Shown here: positions 16,073-25,288 of the stretch, piece after piece
Position numbering within the stretch: the stretch's first letter is position 1
How the letters are laid out: every line of letters begins with the position of its first letter
Source: Vibrio hyugaensis
Lineage (GTDB): Bacteria; Pseudomonadota; Gammaproteobacteria; Enterobacterales; Vibrionaceae
Assembly (NCBI RefSeq): GCF_002906655.1
Contig: NZ_CP025795.1
Location: forward strand, 496,001-560,000
Direction of reading: 5' to 3'
DNA: 64,000 nucleotides
Notes under the pieces: generated by a model
The model's input: only the letters and a program-made list of their open reading frames with translations
The model's database searches: none
Told to the model about the DNA's origin: nothing
Position numbers and translations under genes: made by a program

Positions 16073-19000
16073 TCAAATCACATTGAGTGGTGTGTATTGC
16101 TGCTCTAACTGCTCAATAGGCATAGGTCTACTGAAGTAATAACCTTGTAATAAATCGACACCAAGACCACTCAAGCTAGAGACATGGTCTGCGGTTTCGA
16201 CCCCTTCTGCAACGATGCGATACCCAAGGCTCCTACCCATTAAAATCATGGTTGATACAAAGTCTAAGTTGGATTGGTCTTTGATGATGTCTGCAATAAA
16301 AGTCCGGTCTATTTTTATTTCACTTAACGGGAGCTTTTTCAGCAATGATAACGAGGAGAACCCCGTTCCAAAGTCATCCAAAGAGATGGTAATGCCTGCT
16401 TTTTTTAGCTTCTCAAGCGACTTCACACACAAGTCGTAATCACTAATGGCAGCGGTTTCGGTGATCTCGATGCAGAACAATGACAACGGCAGACGGTAAT
16501 TGAGGATGGTCTGAATGACCTCGTCAGCGAAGTAAGGCTGAACAAGTTGTTTTGCGCTGATGTTAACCGAAATGTGGCTCATTGATTGCAGCCAAGCAGA
16601 TTGCTGAACGTCACGGCAGACTCGATTAAGGATGTATTCACCCAATCGCGTGATCATGCCTGCATTTTCAGCGACTTGAATAAACTGGCTTGGAGGCACA
16701 AAACCGAGCGCCTCAGACTGCCAGCGAGCTAATGCTTCAACCGCAATCACACGCTGCGTTTTGTGGCACAACTGTGGTTGATAGAACACATCAATTTCGC
16801 TTTGTTCGAGGGCTCGATTTAGGTGATGTTCAAACTTCATCAAGCTTTGTGTGGTAGCTTCCATAGTGTTGTTGTAATGCACCACTTTGCGACCACCTAA
16901 TTGCTTGGCTTGATACATGGCGATGTCGGCTTTTTTAACCAACTCTTCTGGGCTATTGCCATCGAATGGATAGAAAGAGATCCCCAAACTGCCTTGGCTG
17001 ACCAATTCCATTTCTTCATGAATCATCGGCTTTTCGATGGTGCGTAAAATCATGCTGGCAATTTGACTTGCTTGCGCAGCATTACTGACTTGGCAGAAAA
17101 ATAAGAACTCGTCACCACCTAAGCGAGCGATGGTATGTGGTTCGAGTAACACGTCCTCAAGTTCCTTGGTGATATGGCATAGCAAGGCATCACCGACGTG
17201 ATGTCCGAAGGAGTCGTTGATCATTTTAAATCGGTTGAGATCCATCAACATAATTGCACTTGGCTTATCTGGATTGGTATCAATATGCTCAACAATGTCT
17301 TCCATGATCTTGCGGCGGTTAGCCACGCCTGTCAAAGAATCGAAATACGCCATATGATGAATTTTCGCTGCACTTTCTCTTTGCTCGGTCACATCGGTCA
17401 TTGAGCCGATAAAGCGCACCGCATGACCTTGTGCATTGCGCACAGCAGAGCCATTGGCTTGTACCCAGATGTAACTACTATCGTGTTTGCGAATGCGGAA
17501 TTCAGTTTTGAACGGCACTCTATCAACCAAATGTGCTTGGATGTGTTCTTCCAATTGGTCGATGTCTTCAGGGTGAATAAATTGGAATAGATGGTCGCAA
17601 TCGATGGAACGTTTATGGGAGATGCTTTCATTGCCGAGCATGTTCACCAAACGACTGTTCCAACGTAGTTTATTACTGGTTAAATCCCAGTCCCAGATAC
17701 CATCATTTGAGCTATTCGATACCACTTTGAGTTGTTGCAGCAACTGCTGTGAGTTTTTCTGACGCAAGGTGCTGGTATTGAGCAAGGCGTCGCGTTCGAT
17801 GAACAAAGACAACATATCGAGGTAGTTGTTGAAAACGGACTGAGTGCCAATGTTTTGTGGGTCGTTCAATGAATCGACTACGGCTACTAGTTGCCATTGA
17901 TTCTTTTGACCGGTAGCAACGGGCATGACCGTCGCAACAAAATGTTCACATCCTTCTAGAAATGGGAAGTCTCGGATGTCATCGCTTGCAGTACTTTGCT
18001 TCGGCAGAGTCGTTGGTTGGGTCATGCCTTGCTCTACCCAGCTTTCTACCAGATATTGCTCTCGGTTGCATTGGGCGAGGCAAGCCCAATCGAGATTGTT
18101 GCCGTAAAGGCTTTGCGCATCAAGGATCGAGTTGAAGCCATTTTGGGCTTGAGAGTAGAAGTTTTCGAAAATCTCAGTGGGCGAACGACCTGCCACATTT
18201 AGCAGCGCGTGGCGAATAGAGTTCGGGCACTCTGCTGATTCATAAATTGGATTACGATTACCGCAAGATTGTCGAATCACGAGTTTCTGTGGTACTTGGT
18301 TGATGTGGCTGGAGAAGGGGGCACCGTTGATTCTCTCAAGTGCGCGTTCAAAGGCGTTATGTGCCAGAACTTCCAATTGCTGATCGGCTGTTGTTAACGG
18401 GGGCTGAGTTTGTAGGCCGAAGAATACATTATCGATTCCCACGACCGCGACTTTATCTGGAACATTGATTTGTAAATGTTTGAGTTGCTCTATCATGCCA
18501 ATCGCATTGTGGTCAGTAGCACAAATAACCGCTGTACATTGTGAGTCACGTTGGACAAACTCGACAGCTGCTTCTCGTCCTCCAGCTAAGGAACAGTTAC
18601 TGACACAGAAAAAATCATCAGGGTTAAAGGCACCATGATGTTCGCTGGTTGCGTGTTGGAAAGCTTTGAAGCGAGCACGAACGTCGTTTACAGATAGGTC
18701 ACCACAAAAGCCAATACGTTGATGGCCTTGCTCAGACAACCAATGGTAAAGCGCTTTGACACCATCACTTTGAACGCTAATAAACTGTTCTACGTCTAAC
18801 GGCGCATAGCTTGCACCTAAAGAGAGTACTGGAATGCCCTTGTTTAGCGCCGTCTGAACCAAGTGATCTGCGGCGGAGTGCAGCACCACCATCAAAGCAT
18901 CAAGATGATTCAGTGCGACGGGTAAATCGAAATCTCGGCGATGCCCGCTTCGAATAAAAATCAAATTAACCCCATGCTGTTTGGCCATTTGGCGCAACGT

Positions 19001-19087
19001 GGCGTTAAGCTCTCCCATATAAAAACCGCTCAACATTGGCAGAATGATACCAATGGTTGGTCGTCTATCTAAAACTCGTCTAGTCAT
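16073..19087 (-). CDS. LacI-type-sensor/PAS/GGDEF/EAL c-di-GMP protein
   Basis: 1004-aa cytoplasmic signalling protein. Residues about 8-275 match the ligand-binding half of LacI/GalR repressors (TIGIILPMLSGFYMGELN; VAVVGIDNVFFGLQTQPPLTT), but there is no DNA-binding HTH before it. A linker region (275-450) leads to a PAS domain (about 455-570), a GGDEF domain with intact RLGGDEF (about 657) and an EAL domain with intact VEAL (about 783) and DDFGTG. No RxxD inhibitory site precedes GGDEF. Both diguanylate cyclase and phosphodiesterase chemistry are possible, switched by a sugar-like ligand; direction is not predictable. It is monocistronic. Confidence 0.9.
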   Translation of the reverse strand: MTRRVLDRRPTIGIILPMLSGFYMGELNATLRQMAKQHGVNLIFIRSGHRRDFDLPVALNHLDALMVVLHSAADHLVQTALNKGIPVLSLGASYAPLDVEQFISVQSDGVKALYHWLSEQGHQRIGFCGDLSVNDVRARFKAFQHATSEHHGAFNPDDFFCVSNCSLAGGREAAVEFVQRDSQCTAVICATDHNAIGMIEQLKHLQINVPDKVAVVGIDNVFFGLQTQPPLTTADQQLEVLAHNAFERALERINGAPFSSHINQVPQKLVIRQSCGNRNPIYESAECPNSIRHALLNVAGRSPTEIFENFYSQAQNGFNSILDAQSLYGNNLDWACLAQCNREQYLVESWVEQGMTQPTTLPKQSTASDDIRDFPFLEGCEHFVATVMPVATGQKNQWQLVAVVDSLNDPQNIGTQSVFNNYLDMLSLFIERDALLNTSTLRQKNSQQLLQQLKVVSNSSNDGIWDWDLTSNKLRWNSRLVNMLGNESISHKRSIDCDHLFQFIHPEDIDQLEEHIQAHLVDRVPFKTEFRIRKHDSSYIWVQANGSAVRNAQGHAVRFIGSMTDVTEQRESAAKIHHMAYFDSLTGVANRRKIMEDIVEHIDTNPDKPSAIMLMDLNRFKMINDSFGHHVGDALLCHITKELEDVLLEPHTIARLGGDEFLFFCQVSNAAQASQIASMILRTIEKPMIHEEMELVSQGSLGISFYPFDGNSPEELVKKADIAMYQAKQLGGRKVVHYNNTMEATTQSLMKFEHHLNRALEQSEIDVFYQPQLCHKTQRVIAVEALARWQSEALGFVPPSQFIQVAENAGMITRLGEYILNRVCRDVQQSAWLQSMSHISVNISAKQLVQPYFADEVIQTILNYRLPLSLFCIEITETAAISDYDLCVKSLEKLKKAGITISLDDFGTGFSSLSLLKKLPLSEIKIDRTFIADIIKDQSNLDFVSTMILMGRSLGYRIVAEGVETADHVSSLSGLGVDLLQGYYFSRPMPIEQLEQQYTPLNVI

Positions 19088-19422
19088 TTGAATCAGTAAT
19101 TAGAGTAAAGCTCATAAAGAAAAAGTACCGCCTCTGGATGTTCTTCAATGTGAGGCTGTCTGCAACACAACATTACTGACTAAAATCTCAAAAAAAAGAC
19201 GTAAATATTGGAAATGATAATAGGCGCACATTTGGTAGGGGAACGGATGAAATCACTGTCATTTCACTGGCGTAGCGTCAAAATACCACTCACATTTGGT
19301 TTATAAAATCACCGAGCATTCACAAATAAATTGTCTAGAAGATCTAATTTTTGCACGCTATTTTTTGCGCATTTTTTGTTCGCATCTACGCTTTAAGTTC
19401 GTCTTAATAAAGGAGAACCAAA
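19088..19422. other. Divergent intergenic region (335 bp)
   Basis: AT-rich spacer between the GGDEF/EAL gene and the small gene at 19423. It contains several short A/T runs and GC steps (TTTTTTGCGCATTTTTTG near 19363-19380) but no hairpin terminator or operator that I can identify. It must carry the two outward promoters. Confidence 0.5.
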
Positions 19423-19617
19423 ATGGCTGTAATGAAACAGGATATTCCAAATCGCATAACGGTTTATCATGACAATGTCGATCAGGAAAAAGAGTTGAAA
19501 AACGCGATGTTGCCAGAGAAACCTCGCTACTTTAACGGTTCTCCAACTTATCAGGCCGAAAGTGTGGAAGCGTTTGAAAGCAAGCTCAGCCAGATAGGTT
19601 TGTCACTTGATAAGTAA
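19423..19617 (+). CDS. Small soluble protein (64 aa), unknown
   Basis: Start ATG 19423 has an AAAGGAG ribosome binding site at ideal spacing and the gene ends in a strong terminator, so it is real and probably well translated. The product is hydrophilic and acidic with no cysteine, signal peptide or membrane helix (PNRITVYHDNVDQEKELKN). I do not recognise the family. Confidence 0.75.
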   Translation: MAVMKQDIPNRITVYHDNVDQEKELKNAMLPEKPRYFNGSPTYQAESVEAFESKLSQIGLSLDK

Positions 19618-19633
19618 TTTGATTGATAATGAG

Positions 19634-19660
19634 AACGCCCTCTAGATTGAGGGCGTTTTT
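19634..19660 (+). terminator. Rho-independent terminator
   Basis: Perfect 9-bp stem (19634-19642 with 19649-19657), a 6-nt loop and a T run, 16 bases past the small gene stop. Confidence 0.88.
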
Positions 19661-19684
19661 GTTGAAACCGGTGTTAACTTAGCT

Positions 19685-21703
19685 TTACTGCGTTGCTTCG
19701 TCGCACACTTGTTTTTGTATGGCTGGCGGTGCTGGTTCGTAATGGCTTAGCGTCATATTGAAGCTGCCTTCACCACCCGTTATTGAGCGTAATCGTCGCG
19801 CATAATCTTGCAGTTCGTTAACCGGAGATTTTGCTCTTAGCATGGTGAAGTTGGCATCAATAGGCTCGGTACCCTCAATTAAGCCTCGGTTCCCTGAAAG
19901 ATCGCCAGACACATCACCGACATTCGATGTCGGAATATGCAGTTCCATCTGAATAATCGGTTCCAAGACAATTGGTCCAGCATTATTGATGGCATCTAAA
20001 AAGGCTTTCTTACCCGCGATCACAAAGGCGATCTCTTTTGAATCAACCGAGTGGTATTTACCATCGTAAACCGTTACCTCGACATCTTTGATTGGGTTGC
20101 CAGAAATTGCCCCTTCTTCAAGGGCTTGTACAATGCCTTTTTCTACCGCAGGGATAAGTGAGGTTGGAATCGCGCCGCCGACGACTTTATTGACGAACTT
20201 AAAGCCAGTTCCCCGTTCTAGGGGACGCACTTTCAACTGCACTTCACCAAACTGACCAGCGCCGCCACTTTGTTTCTTATGGCGGTAATGCCCTTCAGCA
20301 GGCTTAGTAATGGTCTCAAAATACTCGACACTTGGTTGGCTGGTTTCAACCTCCAGTTTGTAGACATTGGACATTTTCTCTAATGCCACTTTGAGGTGGA
20401 ATTCACCCTGTCCACTGATGATGGTCTCGTTGGTGCGTGCGCGATGTTCAATTCTAAGCGATGGATCTTCACTGGCGATTTTATTAAGCACATCACTGAG
20501 CTTTTGCTCATCGCCTCGTTTGATCGGTTTGAGACACAGTGAGTACATGGAATCAGGGAAGTTAAGTGTTTTAAGTTGTACGCCATCTTCTTCATGGGAG
20601 TCATGCACAATGGCATCAAACTCAAGCTCATCCACTTTGGCTAACACACAGAAATCACCTGCCAACGCTTTAGGGATTTCACTGCGGTCTTTGCCTTGCA
20701 ATTGGTATAGGTGTCCGACTTTAAAGGCTTTGTTGCTTTCGCCTATGTAGAGTTGAGAACCAGCATTTATTTCGCCTTGATAGACGCGCAAATAGGCTAA
20801 CTTACCCATGTAAGGATCGACGCTGATTTTGTATACATGCGCGACACTGCGTTCGAGTGCTTCACAATTTACTTTGACCTTTTTGCCATTTTTTTCAAGC
20901 AGTGGCGGGTTACCTTCATTTGGCATCGGCATGATTTCTGCCAACGTTCTTAAGAGCAGTTCGACGCCTGCGCCCGTTTCAGAAGAAACAAAACAAATTG
21001 GGATGACGTGGCCTGTTCTTAACGCTTCCTCAAATGGGTCGTGCAGTTGTTCTGCTGTCAGTTCTGAGCCTTGTTCGAGATAGAGCTCCATCAAGGCTTC
21101 ATCGACCTCAATAACCTGATCAATCAAAGTTTCGTGAGCGTCTTCAACTCGTGAAAGCAAAGTGTCACGTTCTAATTCTGGCTCAAAATAACAGTCGACC
21201 ACGGATTTGGCATTGGCTGAAGGTAAGTTGATTGGTAAACAGTTATCGCCAAAATGCTCAATGATGTTTTCCATCACGGCTTCAAGCTTATTACCGTGAT
21301 TGTCTAGCTTGTTGATGATGATCATCTGGCATTTTTGTTGCTGTTTCGCGAAGGCAAATAAGCGATCAGCAGTTTGGTTGATGGGCATTTGAGGGTCGAT
21401 GATCAACGCTGAAGTTTCTACGGCAGGGAACACGCTGAGCGTGCGTCCGAGTAATTCGTTCTGTCCCGGAGTGTCGATGAGGTTAAGGCGATGTTTGTTC
21501 CAACAAAGGGCGACGGGGGTGGCTTCGATACTGTGTTGATATTGAATGGATTGAGGGTCAAAGTCGGTGACGGTATCACCTTTTTCCACGCACCCTAAAT
21601 GATTGGTGGCTTGGCAGGTGTAGAGCAGTTTTTCTATCAGAGTGGTTTTGCCGGTACCCGTTTGACCGACAAAAGCGACGTTGCGGATCTTATTGATAGG
21701 CAT
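19685..21703 (-). CDS. Elongation factor G-like translational GTPase (paralogue)
   Basis: 672 aa. The start is taken as ATG 21703 because AAGGAGG lies four bases before it; the longer ORF from TTG would bury this site. Domain I has GQTGTGKTT (P-loop), DTPGQ (G3) and NKLD (G4); domains II-V follow, with GGAGQFGEV near the start of domain IV and ITGGEGSFNM at the end. It is shorter than canonical EF-G (about 700 aa) and diverges strongly in the switch regions, so it belongs to the EF-G-like paralogue group whose cellular role is not well defined. It stands alone rather than in a str operon. Confidence 0.88.
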   Translation of the reverse strand: MPINKIRNVAFVGQTGTGKTTLIEKLLYTCQATNHLGCVEKGDTVTDFDPQSIQYQHSIEATPVALCWNKHRLNLIDTPGQNELLGRTLSVFPAVETSALIIDPQMPINQTADRLFAFAKQQQKCQMIIINKLDNHGNKLEAVMENIIEHFGDNCLPINLPSANAKSVVDCYFEPELERDTLLSRVEDAHETLIDQVIEVDEALMELYLEQGSELTAEQLHDPFEEALRTGHVIPICFVSSETGAGVELLLRTLAEIMPMPNEGNPPLLEKNGKKVKVNCEALERSVAHVYKISVDPYMGKLAYLRVYQGEINAGSQLYIGESNKAFKVGHLYQLQGKDRSEIPKALAGDFCVLAKVDELEFDAIVHDSHEEDGVQLKTLNFPDSMYSLCLKPIKRGDEQKLSDVLNKIASEDPSLRIEHRARTNETIISGQGEFHLKVALEKMSNVYKLEVETSQPSVEYFETITKPAEGHYRHKKQSGGAGQFGEVQLKVRPLERGTGFKFVNKVVGGAIPTSLIPAVEKGIVQALEEGAISGNPIKDVEVTVYDGKYHSVDSKEIAFVIAGKKAFLDAINNAGPIVLEPIIQMELHIPTSNVGDVSGDLSGNRGLIEGTEPIDANFTMLRAKSPVNELQDYARRLRSITGGEGSFNMTLSHYEPAPPAIQKQVCDEATQ

Positions 21704-22012
21704 AGAGCCTCCTTGCAAATGACGCGCGAAACCGAATAAGCCTTCGTTGGCAAATCAACGGTTCCAAAGCAAACCTGAATTCAGGTCACGAACTGCATTG
21801 GAGTAGGGCGGGTTTACCGCCTTTTCGTCTTCCATGTCATTTTTCGGATGACTCTATACATACAACCACCACCTTGCTGAAAAGCGCATTAGAGGTTACT
21901 ACGGTATTAGCATGCCGTAATAACCATGTAATTTATGTGACTTATTTCATGCTGGTGGTGATTGTTTTTTAATCTAGGTCATGAAATCGGTGACGGAGCC
22001 ATCGCCGATTCT
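21704..22012. other. Intergenic region between dgcA and the EF-G-like gene (309 bp)
   Basis: Both flanking genes are on the minus strand, so this is the 3' end of the dgc operon and the leader of the GTPase gene. A 9-bp imperfect hairpin (arms about 21985-21993 and 22002-22010, one wobble) just after the dgcA stop may act as a weak terminator. Further along are a short GGCGGGTTTACCGCC hairpin near 21808 and the imperfect dyad TTACTACGGTAT/ATGCCGTAATAA near 21897-21925. I cannot assign a riboswitch. Confidence 0.45.
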
Positions 22013-22999
22013 TTACAGAATGATTTCACCTTCTCGATATACCAAAGCAGGCTCAACATCCTGACCCAGTAAAACTGGACCATCTAAGTCGACCACTTTT
22101 GATTGCACCGCGATAGGCAGTGCGGCACGCATCGCCAGTGATGTGCCGAGCATACAGCCTGACATAAGCGCAAACTTAAGTCGCTTAGCTTCTTCTGCCA
22201 GCAACAGGGCTTCGGTTAAGCCGCCCGTTTTATCGAGCTTGATGTTCACCATTTCGTATTTCCCCACTAACTTATGCAATTGTTGACGCGTATGGCAACT
22301 CTCGTCAGCACAAAGTGGGATTGGATGTGGAATGTCTTTCAGTTTGCTGTCGTTGTTCGATGGCAATGGCTGCTCAATCATGGTGATATTGAGCGGAGCC
22401 AGTGCGGCGAAGGTCGCTTCTAAATCGAGATCTTGCCAAGCTTCGTTCGCATCCAGCACTATCATCGCATCGCCTGCCGCTTCACGAACAGCGCGTACAC
22501 GCTCAATCACTTGTTCGCCATCGAGCTTCACTTTAAGTAGTTTTGCGCCTTGTTCGATGTAGTTACGAGTCTGGTTTGCCATTGCTTCTGGCGTGTTAAT
22601 CGACACAGTCATCGCAGTGACAATTGATGTTGGCAGTTCAAATAGGTCTTGGGAATGTTGCTTGCCCCTTAGCTTAGCTTGCAAGTTCCACATCGCACAG
22701 TCTATTGCATTGCGCGCGGCGCCCGCAGGTAAAATAGCTTGTAGCTTCTCTCGTAGAGAAACAAGATTTGTCTCGCCTTTATTAAATAACCCTTTAAGCT
22801 CATGGGCCGCTTGAGAGATAGTTGTTATGACAGATTCAACGGATTCGCCATAGCGAGGGTATGGCGTGCATTCTCCTTGGGCACTCACGCCACTTTGCTC
22901 TATTGTTACTCGCACCACGTGGCATTCGGTTCGACTCCCACGAGAGATCCGAAAAGGCGTCGCCATCGCAATGGTGACCGGTTCTACATGAATATTCAT
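22013..22999 (-). CDS. dgcA: Enolase-superfamily epimerase/racemase (DgcA-like)
   Basis: 328 aa, muconate-lactonizing/dipeptide-epimerase subgroup. Catalytic lysines lie in LKVKLD (156/158) and IKLDK (254); the metal-binding acids are in LDANEAW (Asp183), IEQPL (Glu209) and ADES (Asp232). By sequence alone it could be an L-Ala-D/L-Glu epimerase. Its position directly after a DUF1611 gene (14 bp apart) and a LysR gene matches the described marine D-glutamate pathway, in which DgcN N-acetylates D-Glu and DgcA racemises the N-acetylated product. I favour DgcA on that context. Confidence 0.8.
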   Translation of the reverse strand: MNIHVEPVTIAMATPFRISRGSRTECHVVRVTIEQSGVSAQGECTPYPRYGESVESVITTISQAAHELKGLFNKGETNLVSLREKLQAILPAGAARNAIDCAMWNLQAKLRGKQHSQDLFELPTSIVTAMTVSINTPEAMANQTRNYIEQGAKLLKVKLDGEQVIERVRAVREAAGDAMIVLDANEAWQDLDLEATFAALAPLNITMIEQPLPSNNDSKLKDIPHPIPLCADESCHTRQQLHKLVGKYEMVNIKLDKTGGLTEALLLAEEAKRLKFALMSGCMLGTSLAMRAALPIAVQSKVVDLDGPVLLGQDVEPALVYREGEIIL

Positions 23000-23013
23000 C
23001 GCGTCTACAATCC

Positions 23014-24018
23014 TTAAATCGCAATAATTTTTTGGGCTATTTCTGCTACACCAAATCGCACAGGATCAGTCACTGGTACATGGTATTGCTTACTCCAATC
23101 TTGGCAAAGCTGTGCGGCCTCTTGTTCACTCACCGCAGAAGTATTCAAGCAGATTCCCACAAGTTGTGTGTCAGGGTTTGTTAAACGTGCAGCTTGCAAA
23201 TTGGCTTCAATGGTTTGTTCGATGCTTGGTAATTTTGCATGCGGGAGATTACGAATGTGTGGGCGACCAATCTCATGGCACAGGACCAAAGCGTCTGCTT
23301 GAGCACCGTGAAGCAAGCCTAAACTCACCCCTGCAAATGAAGGGTTGAACAATGAGCCTTGACCTTCAATGATATCCCAATCGTGGTCGGTAAACTCTGG
23401 GCTGATGGCTTCTACTGCACCGGAGATAAAGTCCGCAACGACCGCATCAATAGAGATACCGCTGCCTGCGACAAGGATTCCGGTTTGACCTGTAGCCTTG
23501 AACTCAGCTTTACAACCAGATTGCTGTAAGGCTTTCTCAATCGCGAGGGCTGAGAACATTTTTCCAACCGAGCAGTCGGTGCCAACCGTTAGTAAGCGTT
23601 TACCCGAGCGCGCTTTACCATTGCCCACTTTCAGCGGTTCATCGTAATGGCGTACATCGTGCAACTTGGTTAAACCGCGTTGTTGTAAGTCATTCAAAGG
23701 CGCAAATTCAGAAAGACGTTGGTGCATACCTGAGGCAATTTCAAACCCCATTTCCGCCGCTTCTAGTAACGTCGCCTGCCATGATTCAGGAATAACACCA
23801 CCAGGGTTTGCGGTACCGATGACAAGCGTTTTTGCGCCTTGCTGCTGTGCCTGTTGCAGCGTCATATCCGTTAAATCTAGGGAGACGGTTTCTGACGTAA
23901 GGCGAAGTTGCCCTAAGCAAATTTCAGGACGCCATTGATGAATGCCTCGCGCGGTTTTTGCGGCGAGTGGGTCGGTGACGTCGCCGAGAAATAGTAAGTA
24001 AGGTTGAGCGATTTGCAT
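23014..24018 (-). CDS. dgcN: DUF1611 protein, D-glutamate N-acetyltransferase (DgcN-like)
   Basis: 334 aa from ATG 24018, picked because GAGGGA lies just before it and the family begins MQIxQPYLLFLGD; the ORF opens six codons earlier. The C-terminal part carries a P-loop-like LLTVGTDCSVGKMFSA and the conserved IEGQGSLFNPSFAGVSLGLLHG-type block typical of DUF1611. In marine proteobacteria DgcN transfers acetyl to D-glutamate. It is followed by dgcA and preceded by a LysR gene on the same strand. The assignment is family plus neighbourhood. Confidence 0.82.
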   Translation of the reverse strand: MQIAQPYLLFLGDVTDPLAAKTARGIHQWRPEICLGQLRLTSETVSLDLTDMTLQQAQQQGAKTLVIGTANPGGVIPESWQATLLEAAEMGFEIASGMHQRLSEFAPLNDLQQRGLTKLHDVRHYDEPLKVGNGKARSGKRLLTVGTDCSVGKMFSALAIEKALQQSGCKAEFKATGQTGILVAGSGISIDAVVADFISGAVEAISPEFTDHDWDIIEGQGSLFNPSFAGVSLGLLHGAQADALVLCHEIGRPHIRNLPHAKLPSIEQTIEANLQAARLTNPDTQLVGICLNTSAVSEQEAAQLCQDWSKQYHVPVTDPVRFGVAEIAQKIIAI

Positions 24019-24043
24019 GATGGTTCCCTCTGTCATTCAATAT

Positions 24044-24086
24044 GTTTTCAAACAATACGTTTTCAAGTAATGGCGTTTCAAACAAT
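24044..24086. repeat. Three direct repeats before dgcN
   Basis: GTTTTCAAACAAT (24044-24056), GTTTTCAAGTAAT (24059-24071) and GTTTCAAACAAT (24075-24086) repeat about every 15-16 bp just upstream of the dgcN start. They could be operator half-sites for the LysR protein encoded upstream, or leader repeats without function. Confidence 0.6.
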
Positions 24087-24168
24087 GTAGCCAGTTTGAA
24101 GAGGGAAGCCGAATGCCTATTTGTTGTACGCCTATAACTTGAAGTTATGGATTAAGGTAAGCGCTAAC

Positions 24169-25053
24169 TTACTGATTCACCAATTGCTTTACGGAATCAA
24201 TAAATAGCTTGGTAGAAATGGACTGTGGGGTGTGTTCGGCAAATAAGATAGACACTGAAAACGACAATGTAGGAGAGAGTGAGCGCACGCTGACTGCCTC
24301 ATCATACTGATATTGTTTTGCGGTCCAAGGATCAACAATGGCGAAACCCGCGTGGTGTTTGACTAACTCTGCCGCAGCAGCGTAACTGCGCACCGTAATT
24401 GGATGGTGGTAGTGTTCGTCGCGAGCGGTTAAGGTTTGGTGCAGCAATAAACCAAGCGGGTCACGACTGTCCAAGCCGATGATTGGCAATTCGTGCTGAA
24501 TCAAATCATCAAACGAAATGGTGTCGTTGTCCGAATTGAGCGCTTCTTTTGGTGCAATTAGAACAAGTTGTTGCTTAAGTAAAACCTCACTCAAAATCGC
24601 GGGAGGGGCTTCTTCGCCAAAGGCAATCGCCACATCCAATTCGTGCTTAAGCAAGCCTGAACATAGCTCATCACGGTTTGCCGTTAGTAGTTCAAACGAG
24701 ATACCTTGTTGCTTGGAAAGAGTGGCAACGGTTGGAGCAAGCAATTGGGAAGCCAATACGGGTGGAGCTCCAATTCTCAAGTGTTGAGTGCCTTGTTTCA
24801 CCTTATTGGTGAGCGAGCGAAATTGGCCGAGTTGCTGATAGACCTTCTCTGCTTCTGGTAACAGTGCTTTGGCTTCTTGCGTTGGCACTAAGCGACCTTT
24901 GATGCGTTCGAATAAAGCAAAGCTAAGTTGTTGTTCCGTATGTGCAAGCACCCGAGTGACGTTTGGTTGAGAGACATGTAACAAACGTGCAGCGCCAGAG
25001 ACTGTTCCGGTTTGCATGATGGCATAGAAGACTTCCAGTTGTCTTAAGTTCAC
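24169..25053 (-). CDS. dgcR: LysR-family regulator of the D-glutamate genes
   Basis: 294 aa. The N-terminal winged HTH (MNLRQLEVFYAIMQTGTVSGAARLLHVSQPNVTRVL) is followed by a periplasmic-binding-like effector domain (about 90-290). It is encoded on the same strand immediately upstream of dgcN and dgcA, with 150 bp between that hold the direct repeats. DgcR in the published marine pathway is a LysR activator responding to D-glutamate. That role is inferred from synteny; the protein itself resembles many LysR regulators. Confidence 0.75.
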   Translation of the reverse strand: MNLRQLEVFYAIMQTGTVSGAARLLHVSQPNVTRVLAHTEQQLSFALFERIKGRLVPTQEAKALLPEAEKVYQQLGQFRSLTNKVKQGTQHLRIGAPPVLASQLLAPTVATLSKQQGISFELLTANRDELCSGLLKHELDVAIAFGEEAPPAILSEVLLKQQLVLIAPKEALNSDNDTISFDDLIQHELPIIGLDSRDPLGLLLHQTLTARDEHYHHPITVRSYAAAAELVKHHAGFAIVDPWTAKQYQYDEAVSVRSLSPTLSFSVSILFAEHTPQSISTKLFIDSVKQLVNQ

Positions 25054-25234
25054 TGCGCTTTCCTTTGCGTTTATTGAGCAAGATGAGAATCTCTAATTTA
25101 CTTCATTAAGGATTGCATCTCTATATGGATGTGCGGTTCTGGTTTGTGAGAGGAAATTATATCGCGCCAAACATCATTGAAATGATTGTATTTTCTTCGT
25201 TTTTGTCTGCTTGAATATGTTAACGTGGTGTAAC

Positions 25235-25265
25235 TTTAGAACCTCAAGCATACTTGAGGTAAAGT
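25235..25265 (+). promoter_or_regulatory. SoxR box in a 19-bp-spaced promoter
   Basis: CCTCAAGCATACTTGAGG (25242-25259) is a perfect dyad and matches the SoxR operator. It lies between a -35-like TTTAGA (25235-25240) and a -10-like TAAAGT (25260-25265), leaving a 19-bp spacer, the overlong spacing that MerR-family activators need. The promoter reads into soxR, so the gene appears self-regulated. Confidence 0.88.
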
Positions 25266-25288
25266 GCTTTTAGAAAAAGGATGAAGAG

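Noticed and set aside
24044..24086. Short CRISPR-like repeat array
   Set aside because: Units are 12-13 bp with only 2-3 bp between them, so they cannot be CRISPR repeats and spacers; kept as promoter repeats.
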